From assembly GCF_900111835.1 (NCBI RefSeq), contig NZ_FOJP01000009.1, forward strand, positions 62,001 through 126,000: DNA of 64,000 nt, read 5' to 3'. The notes beneath the pieces are model-generated. The model saw only the letters and a program-made list of their open reading frames with translations. It had not been told where the DNA came from and made no database searches. This document shows, one piece after another, positions 25,299 to 32,901 of this stretch. Source of the DNA: Metapseudomonas otitidis. GTDB lineage: Bacteria > Pseudomonadota > Gammaproteobacteria > Pseudomonadales > Pseudomonadaceae. Numbering within the stretch: the first letter of the stretch is position 1; each line of letters opens with the position of its first letter. Position numbers and translations under genes: made by a program.

Positions 25299-25346
25299 CC
25301 CGCAAGGAGGGCAAAACAGACGGCGTCCGCAGAACTCGGTCAGCAG
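25299..25346 (+). repeat. Partial third copy of the structured repeat
   Basis: GAGGGCaAAACA, then tCCGCAGAACTCGgtcAgCAGC, follows the tail of repeat copy B (27279-27325: GAGGGCGAAACA, then tCCGCAGAACTCGataACCAGC). Only about 48 bp match and the hairpins are missing, so this looks like a remnant or an independent use of the tail. Confidence 0.5.
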
Positions 25347-25409
25347 CGTGTCACCACAATACGGAACAGGGACGTAGCCGCCCCTTCGACCATTCCAGCG
25401 TGGAGGCCG

Positions 25410-25664
25410 CTATTCCACACTCGGCGGGGCTCCATCGAAGTCGGGCGATACCTGCCCCTTGGCCGGGTCCACATCCCCCTTCAGAAGCCACAGCTCGTAT
25501 TGGGGGAATGCCTTCAGCACCTCCTCCAGATCCTCAACACGCGCCTTCACCTTTCGGTTTGTGGCAACCGTCTGCCAACGCTGGCGCTCCTTGATAGCGG
25601 TCGTATCGGCAAGTCGAGTCGCACCGAGGTGGCGGACAAGCGTTCTAAGACGCTCCTCAATCAT
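25410..25664 (-). CDS. Small HTH-like protein B0, divergent member
   Basis: 84 residues. It shares the plan but is more diverged: ERLRTLVRHLGATRLADTT, RWQTVATNRKVKARVEDLEEVLKAFPQYELWLLKGDVDPAKGQVSP. The C-terminal YxLWLxxGxxxPxxGQxSP signature places it in the same family as A1, A2, B1 and B2. ATG 25664 has AGGA directly abutting the start codon, an unusually short spacing, so the true start could differ. It is the first gene of the minus-strand set and lies just downstream of a very AT-rich palindromic stretch that may be its operator. Confidence 0.62.
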   Translation of the reverse strand: MIEERLRTLVRHLGATRLADTTAIKERQRWQTVATNRKVKARVEDLEEVLKAFPQYELWLLKGDVDPAKGQVSPDFDGAPPSVE

Positions 25665-25680
25665 TCCTAAAAACTCTAAT

Positions 25681-25753
25681 TATTAATAAATAATTTATTG
25701 ATAAATTATTCATTACGGATACCATGCCCGTGGATGATGAATTATTTATCAAT
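25681..25753. promoter_or_regulatory. AT-rich palindromic operator-like region upstream of B0
   Basis: AATAATTTAT-TG-ATAAATTATT (arms 25689-25698 and 25701-25710) is a perfect 10-bp dyad, with a related TTGATAAATAATT element on the opposite strand near 25740-25752. The region is almost pure A/T in a strongly GC-rich chromosome. It sits where the promoter of the B0-B1-B2 genes should be. These genes encode HTH-like proteins, so autoregulation is plausible. Confidence 0.5.
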
Positions 25754-25880
25754 TGACTGTCCGGTAATCGCCGAATAGTGACGGAACGAGCCTGGAACGG
25801 AAAGGGCTGCGCGTGCCTGCCAGGAAGCCAACCCAGCGCGTTGAGTCACACCATGGAAACCGCTTGATAGGAGATCGAGC

Positions 25881-26225
25881 ATGGCCGACTTCACCTTCGA
25901 CGCCGCCTGCGCATTGATTGGCCGCACGGCCTGGATAGAGCTGAACTGGCCCGACGTCCCGGAGCCCACCTTCACCTGCGTGCATATCGTCGGCGTGGTG
26001 ATGGCGCTGGAGGGCGTCTACGACGCCCCGCACTTCCTCACCTTCCAGTACCACGGCTCGGAAATGTTCCCGGAAGAACTCTTCTGGTCCGACATCCGCG
26101 CATTGCATCCGGTCAGGACGGTAAAGCGAGAAGGAATGGGGCGGAAGGCAGTGGACGTCGAACCCAGTAAGGAACGGCTGTCGTCCTCCACCGGGTTCGA
26201 AGCCCGGCCGCGACGCCGGGCGTGA
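25881..26225 (+). CDS. Unidentified 114-residue protein
   Basis: ATG 25881 has GGAG seven bases upstream (taggagatcgagcATG), so it is probably translated. The sequence begins MADFTFDAACALIGRTAWIELNW and continues CVHIVGVVMALEGVYDAPHFLTFQYHGSEMFPEELFWSDIRALHPV, resembling a small globular fold, before a basic unstructured tail ending GFEARPRRRA. I do not recognise a family. No signal peptide or membrane segment is seen. The tail DNA CCGGGTTCGAAGCCCGG resembles a tRNA T-arm, but no tRNA is present. Confidence 0.6.
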   Translation: MADFTFDAACALIGRTAWIELNWPDVPEPTFTCVHIVGVVMALEGVYDAPHFLTFQYHGSEMFPEELFWSDIRALHPVRTVKREGMGRKAVDVEPSKERLSSSTGFEARPRRRA

Positions 26226-26250
26226 TGGCCTTCCAGGGGTGTGCTGGGCG

Positions 26251-26448
26251 CTAGGCCAGCTCGGCCGGGTAGCCCTCCTCGCGGATGGCCTCCAGTACCT
26301 GCTCGGCCGCCAGGCGGCTGGCCACCCGCACTTCACCGGCGCCCAGGTCCACCTGGACCTCCGCCGCCGCGTCGCGGGCCTGCACCGCCTCGGTGACAGC
26401 GCGTACGCAATGACCACAGGACATGCCCTGGACCTTGAACACTTGCAT
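26251..26448 (-). CDS. copZ: CopZ copper chaperone
   Basis: 65 residues forming one heavy-metal-associated domain: MQVFKVQGMSCGHCVRAVTEAV with the Cu(I)-binding CGHC at residues 11-14, then the usual alpha-beta pattern ending VLEAIREEGYPAELA. It carries Cu(I) in the cytoplasm and delivers it to the CopA ATPase (27449) and to CueR. A CueR-type operator lies about 45-67 bases upstream (26493-26515), almost identical in its core to the one before copA, so the two are co-induced by copper though separated and on opposite strands. Confidence 0.92.
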   Translation of the reverse strand: MQVFKVQGMSCGHCVRAVTEAVQARDAAAEVQVDLGAGEVRVASRLAAEQVLEAIREEGYPAELA

Positions 26449-26492
26449 GATCGACTCCTCGTGATGGCTGGATGAACGGCCCGCAGTGTCCG

Positions 26493-26515
26493 CCTTGCCA
26501 CCGTGGCAAGGTCAA
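26493..26515 (-). promoter_or_regulatory. CueR box and promoter of copZ
   Basis: Minus-strand TTGACC (-35, 26515-26510) overlaps a perfect dyad CCTTGCCA-CGG-TGGCAAGG (26511-26493). This matches the MerR-family layout, in which the activator binds a dyad inside a long -35/-10 spacer. The copA promoter has the same TTGACCTTGCCACGG core. Confidence 0.8.
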
Positions 26516-26561
26516 GCCCCGCGCACCTACACTTGCTCCACTGCCCCTCCGGAGCCCTGCC

Positions 26562-26933
26562 ATGAAAGCCCTCACCCTGTTGCTCGCGGCCCTGCTCGCC
26601 CTGCCCGGCCTGGCCCGCGCGGAAGCCCCGCTCAACTACGGCATGCTCGTGGTCTCCCGCGAGCGGATGCAGCTGGCCACCGGCTGCGACGTGGCCCTCT
26701 ACGTTCAGGACCGTCTCATTGCGCGCCTTGTGCAGGGCCAGTCGGTGGAGCTGAACCTGCCTCCGGGCCGGGTCTCGGTGCGCCTCGGCCTGCTCGACGC
26801 CGCCCCCTGCCGTGCCGGCATGGGCGTGCAGGAGCCTCAGACCATCACCCTGCAGGCCGGGATGGTCAGCCGCTATGAACTGGGCATGAACGACCACGGG
26901 TTGTACCTGATTCCGTCGGTGCCGTTGCCCTGA
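26562..26933 (+). CDS. Exported protein of unknown function
   Basis: 123 residues. A clear signal peptide (MKALTLLLAALLALPGLARA) is cleaved before EAPLNYG. The mature part has GCDVALYVQDRLIARLVQGQSVELNLPPGRVSVRLGLLD, a beta-sandwich-like pattern seen in periplasmic or surface proteins that look like a PEGA or carboxypeptidase-regulatory fold, and two cysteines (GCD, APCRAG). GGAG lies upstream of ATG 26562. It is transcribed away from copZ from the same intergenic region as the CueR box, but on the other strand. Whether copper affects it is unknown. Confidence 0.7.
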   Translation: MKALTLLLAALLALPGLARAEAPLNYGMLVVSRERMQLATGCDVALYVQDRLIARLVQGQSVELNLPPGRVSVRLGLLDAAPCRAGMGVQEPQTITLQAGMVSRYELGMNDHGLYLIPSVPLP

Positions 26934-27072
26934 CACGTCTTTGAAAAGGGCACTCAACGACGTTCTGTTCCGCCGTTCTAGAACCAGACCTGCAGCCTGC
27001 TCTCGCTCGATGAGCAATTTTCGAGCGCACTCTGGATTCATGCCTGGTCGAGAAAGGTGAGGCGGGGAAAGC

Positions 27073-27328
27073 CGCCCCTTCAGGAGGCCGAGCGGAGTCA
27101 TCGTGGAAGGGGTTGAGCGACATGGATGTCGCGAGAGCGCTGCCGGGCCAGGGATGGCCCGTCAGCGCGTGCCCCTGGAACGATGATGCAGCGAGGGGAG
27201 TCCCGCAACGCGGGACCCGTATGCAGGGGCAAGCCCTTTTGGCTCCTTTTGGGGCGACTGCCAAAAGGGGCTCGCCCGGGAGGGCGAAACAAGAAACATC
27301 CGCAGAACTCGATAACCAGCTTGGCGTT
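27073..27328 (+). repeat. Structured 255-bp dispersed repeat, copy B
   Basis: This is the inverted partner of 3766-4020. In order it holds a 12-bp hairpin GCGCTG-C-CGGGCC / GGCCCG-T-CAGCGC (27137-27168), a 7-bp hairpin GTCCCGC-AAC-GCGGGAC (27200-27216), and an 11-bp hairpin with loop GGCGACTG (27242-27271). Compared with copy A, four base pairs of the last stem and two of the middle stem have changed on both arms, while the GGCGACTG loop is unchanged. It lies in the intergenic space between the exported protein gene and copA, just before the copA promoter. No coding frame is convincing. Confidence 0.75.
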
Positions 27329-27394
27329 GAAACAGCGCACTGGAACATCGCCATCGAAGACCCACCGGCTTTTCCTCAGCAGCCCTCTCCCCTC

Positions 27395-27425
27395 TTGACC
27401 TTGCCACGGGGTCAAGGTTGATCCT
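27395..27425 (+). promoter_or_regulatory. CueR box and promoter of copA
   Basis: The -35 element TTGACC (27395-27400) is followed by a dyad ACCTTG...CAAGGT (27398-27418) and a weak -10 (about 27420-27425), giving the roughly 19-bp spacer typical of CueR-activated promoters. The ATG of copA is 24 bases further on with AGGAGGA upstream. Confidence 0.8.
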
Positions 27426-27448
27426 GTGCCCCACGAGGAGGATCAGCC

Positions 27449-29851
27449 ATGACCGTATCGTTCGACCTGCCCATCACTGGAATGACCTGCGCCAGCTGCG
27501 CCGGCCGCGTGGAGCGCGCGTTGGCCAAGGTGCCTGGCGTGGAGTCCGCCAGCGTCAACCTGGCCCGCGAGCAGGCCCGGGTCCAGGCCCCCGCCGATGC
27601 CCTGCCCGCCCTGCGCGAGGCGGTGCTGCGGGCCGGCTACGAGGTGCCCCAGGGGCGCCTGGAGCTGGAGATCGGCGGCATGACCTGCGCCAGCTGCGCC
27701 GGTCGTGTGGAGCGTGCCCTGGCCAAGGTGCCGGGGGTGCTGGAGGTGAGCGTCAACCTGGCCAGCGAGCGGGCCAGCGTGCAGCGGCTGGACGGGGTGG
27801 ACGACCAGGCGCTGATCCAGGCCGTGACCCGCGCCGGCTACCAGGCGCGGCTGCACCAGGCCGAGCACGCCGATGACAGCGAGGCCCGCGCCCGACAGGC
27901 GCTGCAACGGGAGCGCCTGGCCCTGGCACTGGCCCTGCTGCTGGCGGCCCCGCTGGTGCTGCCGATGCTGGTGGAACCCTTCGGCCTGCACTGGATGCTG
28001 CCGGCCTGGGTGCAGTTCGCCCTGGCCACGCCGGTGCAGTTCATCCTCGGCGCGCGCTTCTACCGCGCCGCCTGGAAGGCCGTGCGCGCCGGCGCCGGCA
28101 ACATGGACCTGCTGGTGGCCATCGGCACCAGCGCCGGCTACGGCCTGAGCCTCTACCAGTGGGCCACCGCCCACCCCGGCCACGTGCCGCACCTGTATTT
28201 CGAAGCCTCGGCGGTGGTCATCGCCCTGGTGCTGCTGGGCAAGTACCTGGAGAGCCGCGCCAAGCGCCAGACCAGCGCCGCCATCCGCGCCCTGGAAGCC
28301 CTGCGCCCGGAGCGGGCCATCCGCCTGCGCGACGGCCGCGAGGAAGACGTGGCCATCGCCGAACTCCAGCTGGGCGACGAGGTGCTGGTGAAACCCGGCG
28401 AACGCTTCCCGGTGGACGGCGAGGTGCTGGAGGGCCAGAGCCACGCCGACGAGGCGCTGATCAGCGGTGAGAGCCTGCCGGTGCCCAAGGCCCCGGGCGA
28501 CCGTGTCACCGGCGGCGCCATCAACGGCGAGGGGCGCCTGCGGGTGCGCACCACCGCCCTCGGCGGCGAGACGGTGCTGGCACGGATCATCCGCCTGGTG
28601 GAAGACGCACAGGCGGCCAAGGCGCCGATCCAGAAGCTGGTGGACCGGGTCAGCCAGGTGTTCGTCCCGGCGGTGCTGCTGATCGCCCTGGCCACCCTCG
28701 GCGGCTGGCTGCTGGCCGGCGCGGCGCTGGAGACGGCGCTGATCAACGCCGTCGCCGTGCTGGTGATCGCCTGCCCTTGCGCCCTCGGCCTGGCCACGCC
28801 GACGGCGATCATGGCCGGCACCGGCGTCGCCGCCCGCCACGGCATCCTGATCAAGGACGCCGAAGCCCTGGAGGTGGCCCACGCCGTCACCGCCGTGGCC
28901 TTCGACAAGACCGGCACCCTCACCTCCGGCAGCCCGCGCATTACCCATCTCGCCGCTGCCGATAGCGACGACGCGCACCTGCTGGCCTGGGCCGGCGCCC
29001 TGCAGCGCGGCAGCGAGCACCCGCTGGCCAAGGCGGTGCTGGATGCCTGCGACGAACGCGGCCTGGCGGTGCCCGAGGTGGGCGACAGCCAGTCCCTCAC
29101 CGGGCGTGGCATCCAGGGCGTGGTCGAGGGCCGCCTGCTGGCCCTGGGCAACCGCCGCCTGCTGGACGAGCACGGCCTCGACGGCGGCGCCCTGCTGGCC
29201 TCGGCGCAGGCCTGGGAAGCCGAGGGCCGTACCCTGTCCTGGCTGCTGGCGCTGCAACCCCAGGCACAGGTACTCGGCCTGTTCGCCTTCGGCGACAGCC
29301 TCAAGGAGGGTGCCCGCGATGCCGTGCAGGCCCTGCGCGGACGCCACATCGCCAGCCACCTGATCACCGGCGACAACCGCGGCAGCGCCCGGGTGGTGGC
29401 CGAAGCACTGGGCATCGACGACGTGCACGCCGAAGTGCTGCCCGCCGACAAGGCCGCCGAGGTGGCCCGGCTGAAGGCCGGCGGCGCGGTGGTGGCGATG
29501 GTCGGCGACGGCATCAACGACGCCCCCGCCCTGGCCGCCGCCGACGTGGGCATCGCCATGGGCGGCGGCACCGACGTGGCCATGCACGCCGCCGGCATCA
29601 CCCTGATGCGCGGCGACCCGCGCCTGGTCCCCGCCGCCCTCGACATCGCCCGGCGCACCTACGGCAAGATCCGCCAGAACCTGTTCTGGGCCTTCATCTA
29701 CAACCTGGTGGGCATCCCGCTCGCCGCCGCCGGCATGCTCAACCCGGTGGTCGCCGGCGCCGCGATGGCCCTCTCCAGCGTCAGCGTGGTGAGCAACGCC
29801 CTGCTGCTGAAGACCTGGAAACCGGCCGGGGAGAAACACACGGAAGACTGA
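27449..29851 (+). CDS. copA: CopA Cu(I)-exporting P1B-type ATPase
   Basis: 800 residues. Two N-terminal metal-binding domains carry GMTCASC (cysteines 14/17 and 80/83). The membrane copper site is CPC at 442-444 ([16 protein letters not shown]), the phosphorylated aspartate is in DKTGT at about 486, and [10 protein letters not shown] is at about 686-695. SEHPLAKAV supplies the nucleotide-binding HP motif. It pumps Cu(I) from cytoplasm to periplasm using ATP and receives Cu(I) from CopZ. The CueR box directly upstream shows copper induction. It is followed 90 bp later by cueR on the same strand. Confidence 0.96.
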   Translation: MTVSFDLPITGMTCASCAGRVERALAKVPGVESASVNLAREQARVQAPADALPALREAVLRAGYEVPQGRLELEIGGMTCASCAGRVERALAKVPGVLEVSVNLASERASVQRLDGVDDQALIQAVTRAGYQARLHQAEHADDSEARARQALQRERLALALALLLAAPLVLPMLVEPFGLHWMLPAWVQFALATPVQFILGARFYRAAWKAVRAGAGNMDLLVAIGTSAGYGLSLYQWATAHPGHVPHLYFEASAVVIALVLLGKYLESRAKRQTSAAIRALEALRPERAIRLRDGREEDVAIAELQLGDEVLVKPGERFPVDGEVLEGQSHADEALISGESLPVPKAPGDRVTGGAINGEGRLRVRTTALGGETVLARIIRLVEDAQAAKAPIQKLVDRVSQVFVPAVLLIALATLGGWLLAGAALETALINAVAVLVIACPCALGLATPTAIMAGTGVAARHGILIKDAEALEVAHAVTAVAFDKTGTLTSGSPRITHLAAADSDDAHLLAWAGALQRGSEHPLAKAVLDACDERGLAVPEVGDSQSLTGRGIQGVVEGRLLALGNRRLLDEHGLDGGALLASAQAWEAEGRTLSWLLALQPQAQVLGLFAFGDSLKEGARDAVQALRGRHIASHLITGDNRGSARVVAEALGIDDVHAEVLPADKAAEVARLKAGGAVVAMVGDGINDAPALAAADVGIAMGGGTDVAMHAAGITLMRGDPRLVPAALDIARRTYGKIRQNLFWAFIYNLVGIPLAAAGMLNPVVAGAAMALSSVSVVSNALLLKTWKPAGEKHTED

Positions 29852-29940
29852 TGCCAGGACGCCGTTCTGGCAGGGGCGAACTCATTCACCAAGCGCCCCA
29901 CAAGGGGCGCCCGGACACCTCAACCCAAGAGGACAGCTGC

Positions 29941-30378
29941 ATGAACATCGGCCAGGCCGCGAAGAAGAGCGGGCTCACCGCGAAGATGATCCGCTACTAC
30001 GAATCCATCGGCCTGCTCCCCGAGGCCGGCCGCAGCGACAGCGGCTACCGGCAGTACAGCGAGCAGGACCTGCACAGCCTCGCCTTCATCCGCCGCTCGC
30101 GGGACCTGGGCTTTTCGCTGGAGGAAGTGGGCCGCCTGCTCACCCTGTGGCGCGACCGGGGCCGTGCCAGCGCCGACGTGAAGGCCCTGGCCAATGCCCA
30201 CATCGACGAACTGAACCAGCGCATCGCCGAGCTGGTGGGCCTGCGCGACACCCTGCAGGAGCTGGTGGATCACTGCCAGGGCGATCACCGCCCCGACTGC
30301 CCGATCCTCAAGGACCTGGCATCGGGCGGTTGCTGCGGGGCAACAGGCGCCCCAGCAGGTCCTTCGGCAACACGGTGA
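29941..30378 (+). CDS. cueR: CueR, MerR-family copper-responsive activator
   Basis: 145 residues. The MerR HTH begins MNIGQAAKKSGLTAKMIRYYESIGLLPEAGR, and the dimerisation helix is at about 75-110. The Cu(I)-binding loop is CQGDHRPDCPIL, with the two cysteines (Cys112 and Cys120) spaced as in CueR. After LASGGCC the protein has an extra GATGAPAGPSATR tail that overlaps the 3' end of the convergent eamA gene by 71 bp, so the tail may be a late extension. It activates copZ and copA through the boxes at 26493-26515 and 27395-27425. Confidence 0.92.
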   Translation: MNIGQAAKKSGLTAKMIRYYESIGLLPEAGRSDSGYRQYSEQDLHSLAFIRRSRDLGFSLEEVGRLLTLWRDRGRASADVKALANAHIDELNQRIAELVGLRDTLQELVDHCQGDHRPDCPILKDLASGGCCGATGAPAGPSATR

Positions 30379-31210
30379 TCGCCAGGCCGACGAACACCAG
30401 GGCACAGGCCGCCAGCGCCGACGGGCTGAGGGCCTCGCCCAGCAGCAGCCAGCCGGACAGCAGCCCGGAAATCGGCACCGCCAGGGCGAAGGGCGTCACC
30501 AGGCTCGCCGGGTGGCGACTGAGCAGGAAGCTCCACAGGGCGAACCCCAGGGTGGTGGCACCGAAGGCCACGAACGCCAGGGACAGGTAGCCGGTGAGGC
30601 TGGCGTGGGCAAAGGCCGCCGCCATCGCCTGCGGCCCCTCGAACACCCAGGACAGCGCCAGCAGCGGCAAGGGCGGCACCAGGCTCACCCAGCAGATCAG
30701 CCGCAGCATGTCGCGGGCACCGGCGCGCTTGGTGGCGATGTTGGCGAAGGCCCAGGCCAGGGCCGCCACCAGCACCAGCACGAAGGCCAGCAGGCTATCG
30801 CCCAGGGGCCGTTCCAGGCCGATCAGCACCAGCCCCGAAGCCGCCAACGCCAGGCCCGCCAACGCCCGCAACGTGGGCCGCTCGCCCAGCACCAGCGCGG
30901 CGATCAGCACGGTGAAGAACACCTGGCTCTGCAGCACCAGCGAGGTCAGCCCGGCCGGCATGCCCAGCTTCATGCCGATGAACAGCACCCCGAACTTGAA
31001 CACCCCCAGCAGCAGCCCGATCTGCACGATCCGCCACAACGGCGCCGGCAGCGGCCCGCGCAGGAACAGCAAGGGCGTCGCCGCCAGGGCAAAACGCAGG
31101 GCGCAGAACAGCAGCGGCGGGAACTCGCCGAGCCCGAGCTTGATGACGACGAAGTTCACGCCCCAGACCAGAGTGACCAGCAGGGCAAGGAGGATGTGCG
31201 GCAACGGCAT
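30308..31210 (-). CDS. eamA: EamA-type exporter (O-acetylserine/cysteine exporter-like)
   Basis: 300 residues with ten helices. The start PLPHILLALLVTLVWGVNFVVIKLGLGEFPPLLFCALRF and GMPAGLTSLVLQSQVFFTVLIAALVLGERPT closely follow the pattern of E. coli EamA, which exports O-acetylserine and cysteine. ATG 31210 has GGAG about 9 bases upstream and is preferred over 31240. The 3' end overlaps cueR on the other strand. The upstream sequence has a perfect CTGTATGGATACAG palindrome (31261-31274) and a second GGATACAG (31291-31298). Confidence 0.85.
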   Translation of the reverse strand: MPLPHILLALLVTLVWGVNFVVIKLGLGEFPPLLFCALRFALAATPLLFLRGPLPAPLWRIVQIGLLLGVFKFGVLFIGMKLGMPAGLTSLVLQSQVFFTVLIAALVLGERPTLRALAGLALAASGLVLIGLERPLGDSLLAFVLVLVAALAWAFANIATKRAGARDMLRLICWVSLVPPLPLLALSWVFEGPQAMAAAFAHASLTGYLSLAFVAFGATTLGFALWSFLLSRHPASLVTPFALAVPISGLLSGWLLLGEALSPSALAACALVFVGLAITVLPKDLLGRLLPRSNRPMPGP

Positions 31211-31260
31211 GGCAGGGACTCCGGGAGCGGGTGGGGCCACGCTAGCAGGTCACCGGGAGG

Positions 31261-31298
31261 CTGTATGGATACAGATTCCGGGGATTCGAGGGATACAG
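31261..31298. promoter_or_regulatory. GGATACAG repeats and palindrome upstream of eamA
   Basis: CTGTATGGATACAG is a perfect 14-bp palindrome (31261-31274). Its half GGATACAG is repeated directly 24 bp further upstream of the gene (31291-31298). CTGTATCCAT also occurs at the MocR-EamA intergenic region near 2.7 kb. Paired direct repeats suit MocR-family dimers. Confidence 0.4.
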
Positions 31299-31330
31299 GG
31301 CCGCAACAGAAGACCGGCACGCCGCCACAA

Positions 31331-31366
31331 AAAAGCCCCCGGAGAGGCATCTCTCCGGGGGCTTTT
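31331..31366 (-). terminator. Intrinsic terminator of the bacterioferritin gene
   Basis: A perfect 16-bp stem (AAAAGCCCCCGGAGAG pairing with its complement) has a 4-base loop and, on the minus strand, a run of six T immediately after. It lies 23 bp beyond the stop codon at 31389. It is the strongest intrinsic terminator in the window. Confidence 0.92.
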
Positions 31367-31388
31367 ACATGAACGGTCGCGAGGCCGA

Positions 31389-31853
31389 TCAGCTCTGGGA
31401 TTGCAGGTAGTTCTGCAGACCGACCCGGTCGATCAGCCCCAGTTGCTGTTCCAGCCAGTAGGCGTGGTCTTCCTCGGTGTCCTGCAGCTGCAGGGCGAGG
31501 ATGTCGCGGCTGACGTAGTCGCCATGCTGCTCGCACAGGGTGATGCCCTTGCTCAGCGCGGCGCGCACTTCGTATTCGAGGTTGAGGTCCGAGCGCAGCA
31601 TCTCCGGCACGGTGGCGCCGGGGTGGATGGCCTTGGGCGTCATGTCCGGGGTGCTTTCCAGGAAGAGGATGCGCTGCAACAAGGCATCGGCGTGCTCGGT
31701 CTCTTCCTCCATCTCGTGGTTGATGCGCTCGTAGAGCTTGGTGAAGCCCCAGTCGGCATACATGCGCGAGTGCAGGAAGTACTGGTCGCGTGCGGCCAGC
31801 TCACCTCGCAGCAGGTCCTTGAGGTATTCGACGACTTCCGCTTGCCCTTTCAT
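31389..31853 (-). CDS. ftnA: Bacterioferritin-family ferritin lacking the haem ligand (FtnA/BfrA-type)
   Basis: 154 residues from [11 protein letters not shown]. The ferroxidase residues are present: Glu18, Glu51 and His54 in EEETEHAD, Glu94, and a C-terminal EEDH. The haem-binding Met52 of bacterioferritins is Thr52 here. This is the pattern of P. aeruginosa FtnA (first named BfrA), a haem-less bacterial ferritin distinct from BfrB. It stores iron as a 24-mer shell and oxidises Fe(II). It ends in a strong terminator. A second, unrelated ferritin-like gene is at 41979. Confidence 0.9.
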   Translation of the reverse strand: MKGQAEVVEYLKDLLRGELAARDQYFLHSRMYADWGFTKLYERINHEMEEETEHADALLQRILFLESTPDMTPKAIHPGATVPEMLRSDLNLEYEVRAALSKGITLCEQHGDYVSRDILALQLQDTEEDHAYWLEQQLGLIDRVGLQNYLQSQS

Positions 31854-31940
31854 CTGTGTTCTCCCCTGCAAACGCGGTGATCCGAGGGCGCAATGGTCGT
31901 CCTCGGGAACCGCCCGGTCAAGCAGCCCGATGCCACACCC

Positions 31941-32822
31941 TCATTCCTTCATCCAGGGCGGGGTCGGCGGTTCGTCGCTGGTGTCCTTCAGCAGCGCCTG
32001 GCGGCGCTCCTCCTCGGCGAGGGCGGCCTTGATCTCGCGCATCACCGCATCCACGTCGGCCGCTTCCTCGGGCTCGGTGAACTGGCCGGTGAGCCGGGTA
32101 TCCGGGGTCAGCTTGCCGTCCTCGTAGAGCGCCCACATCTCCTTGGCGTAACGGGTGTAGCGCAGCTCGGGGGCGAACTGGCCGAAGTACGCGGCCATGT
32201 TGCCGACGTCGCGCTCGAGCATGCGGAAGGCGTGGTTGTTGCCGGCGGCGTCCACCGCCTGGGGCAGGTCGATGATCACCGGGCCGTAGGGGTCGAGCAG
32301 CACGTTGAACTCGGACAGGTCGCCATGGACCAGGCCGGCGCAGAGCATCTTGACGATCTCGCCGATCATGAAGGCGTGGAATTCGCGGGCGTCCTCGGGG
32401 GTCAGGTCGACGTCGTTGAGGCGCGGGGCGGCGTCGCCGTAGCCGTCGGTGACCAGCTCCATCAGCAGCACGCCGTCGAGGAAGTCGTAGGGCTTGGGCA
32501 CCCGCACGCCGGCGTTGGCCAGGCGGAACAGGGCGGCCACTTCGGCGTTCTGCCAGTTCTCTTCCTGCTCCTTGCGCCCGTACTTGGAGCCCTTGGCCAT
32601 GGCCCGGGCGTCGCGGCTGTTACGAACCTTGCGCCCTTCCTGGTACTCGGCCGCCTGGCGGAAGCCTCGCTTGTTGGCCTCCTTGTAGACCTTGGCGCAG
32701 CGCAACTCGCTGCCACAACGCACCACGTAGACGGATGCTTCCTTACCGCTCATCAGCGGCCTGACCACTTCGTCGATCAGGCCATCCTCCACCAGGGGTT
32801 CGATGCGCTTGGGTGTCTTCAT
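31941..32822 (-). CDS. RIO-family atypical protein kinase
   Basis: 293 residues. The N-terminal half has the RIO nucleotide loop GKEASVYVVRCGSELRCAKVYK, where the lysine is the ATP-anchoring residue. The catalytic loop is LVHGDLSEFNVLL, and VIIDLPQAVDAAGN is the metal-binding loop with the RIO-style D-L-P in place of DFG. KRGFRQAAEYQEGRK is the flexible loop of RIO1-like proteins. Its bacterial substrate is unknown; relatives are annotated serine protein kinase RIO in Pseudomonas. It appears to be its own transcription unit. Confidence 0.9.
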   Translation of the reverse strand: MKTPKRIEPLVEDGLIDEVVRPLMSGKEASVYVVRCGSELRCAKVYKEANKRGFRQAAEYQEGRKVRNSRDARAMAKGSKYGRKEQEENWQNAEVAALFRLANAGVRVPKPYDFLDGVLLMELVTDGYGDAAPRLNDVDLTPEDAREFHAFMIGEIVKMLCAGLVHGDLSEFNVLLDPYGPVIIDLPQAVDAAGNNHAFRMLERDVGNMAAYFGQFAPELRYTRYAKEMWALYEDGKLTPDTRLTGQFTEPEEAADVDAVMREIKAALAEEERRQALLKDTSDEPPTPPWMKE

Positions 32823-32901
32823 GCCTTGCCGGCGTTCCTCGGGAAAATGGGTTGGGACTGGAATGGTCCGACTTTATACGGCATGCGCGCCGACAGGACC
32901 A

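Noticed and set aside
26186-26215. tRNA T-arm-like sequence CCGGGTTCGAAGCCCGG
   Set aside because: No acceptor partner, anticodon arm or D-arm is found upstream, and it lies at the end of an open reading frame; a chance resemblance.
31261-31274. LexA-type box (CTGT...ACAG)
   Set aside because: The spacing between CTGT and ACAG is six bases, not eight, so it does not fit LexA; kept as a possible MocR-type site.
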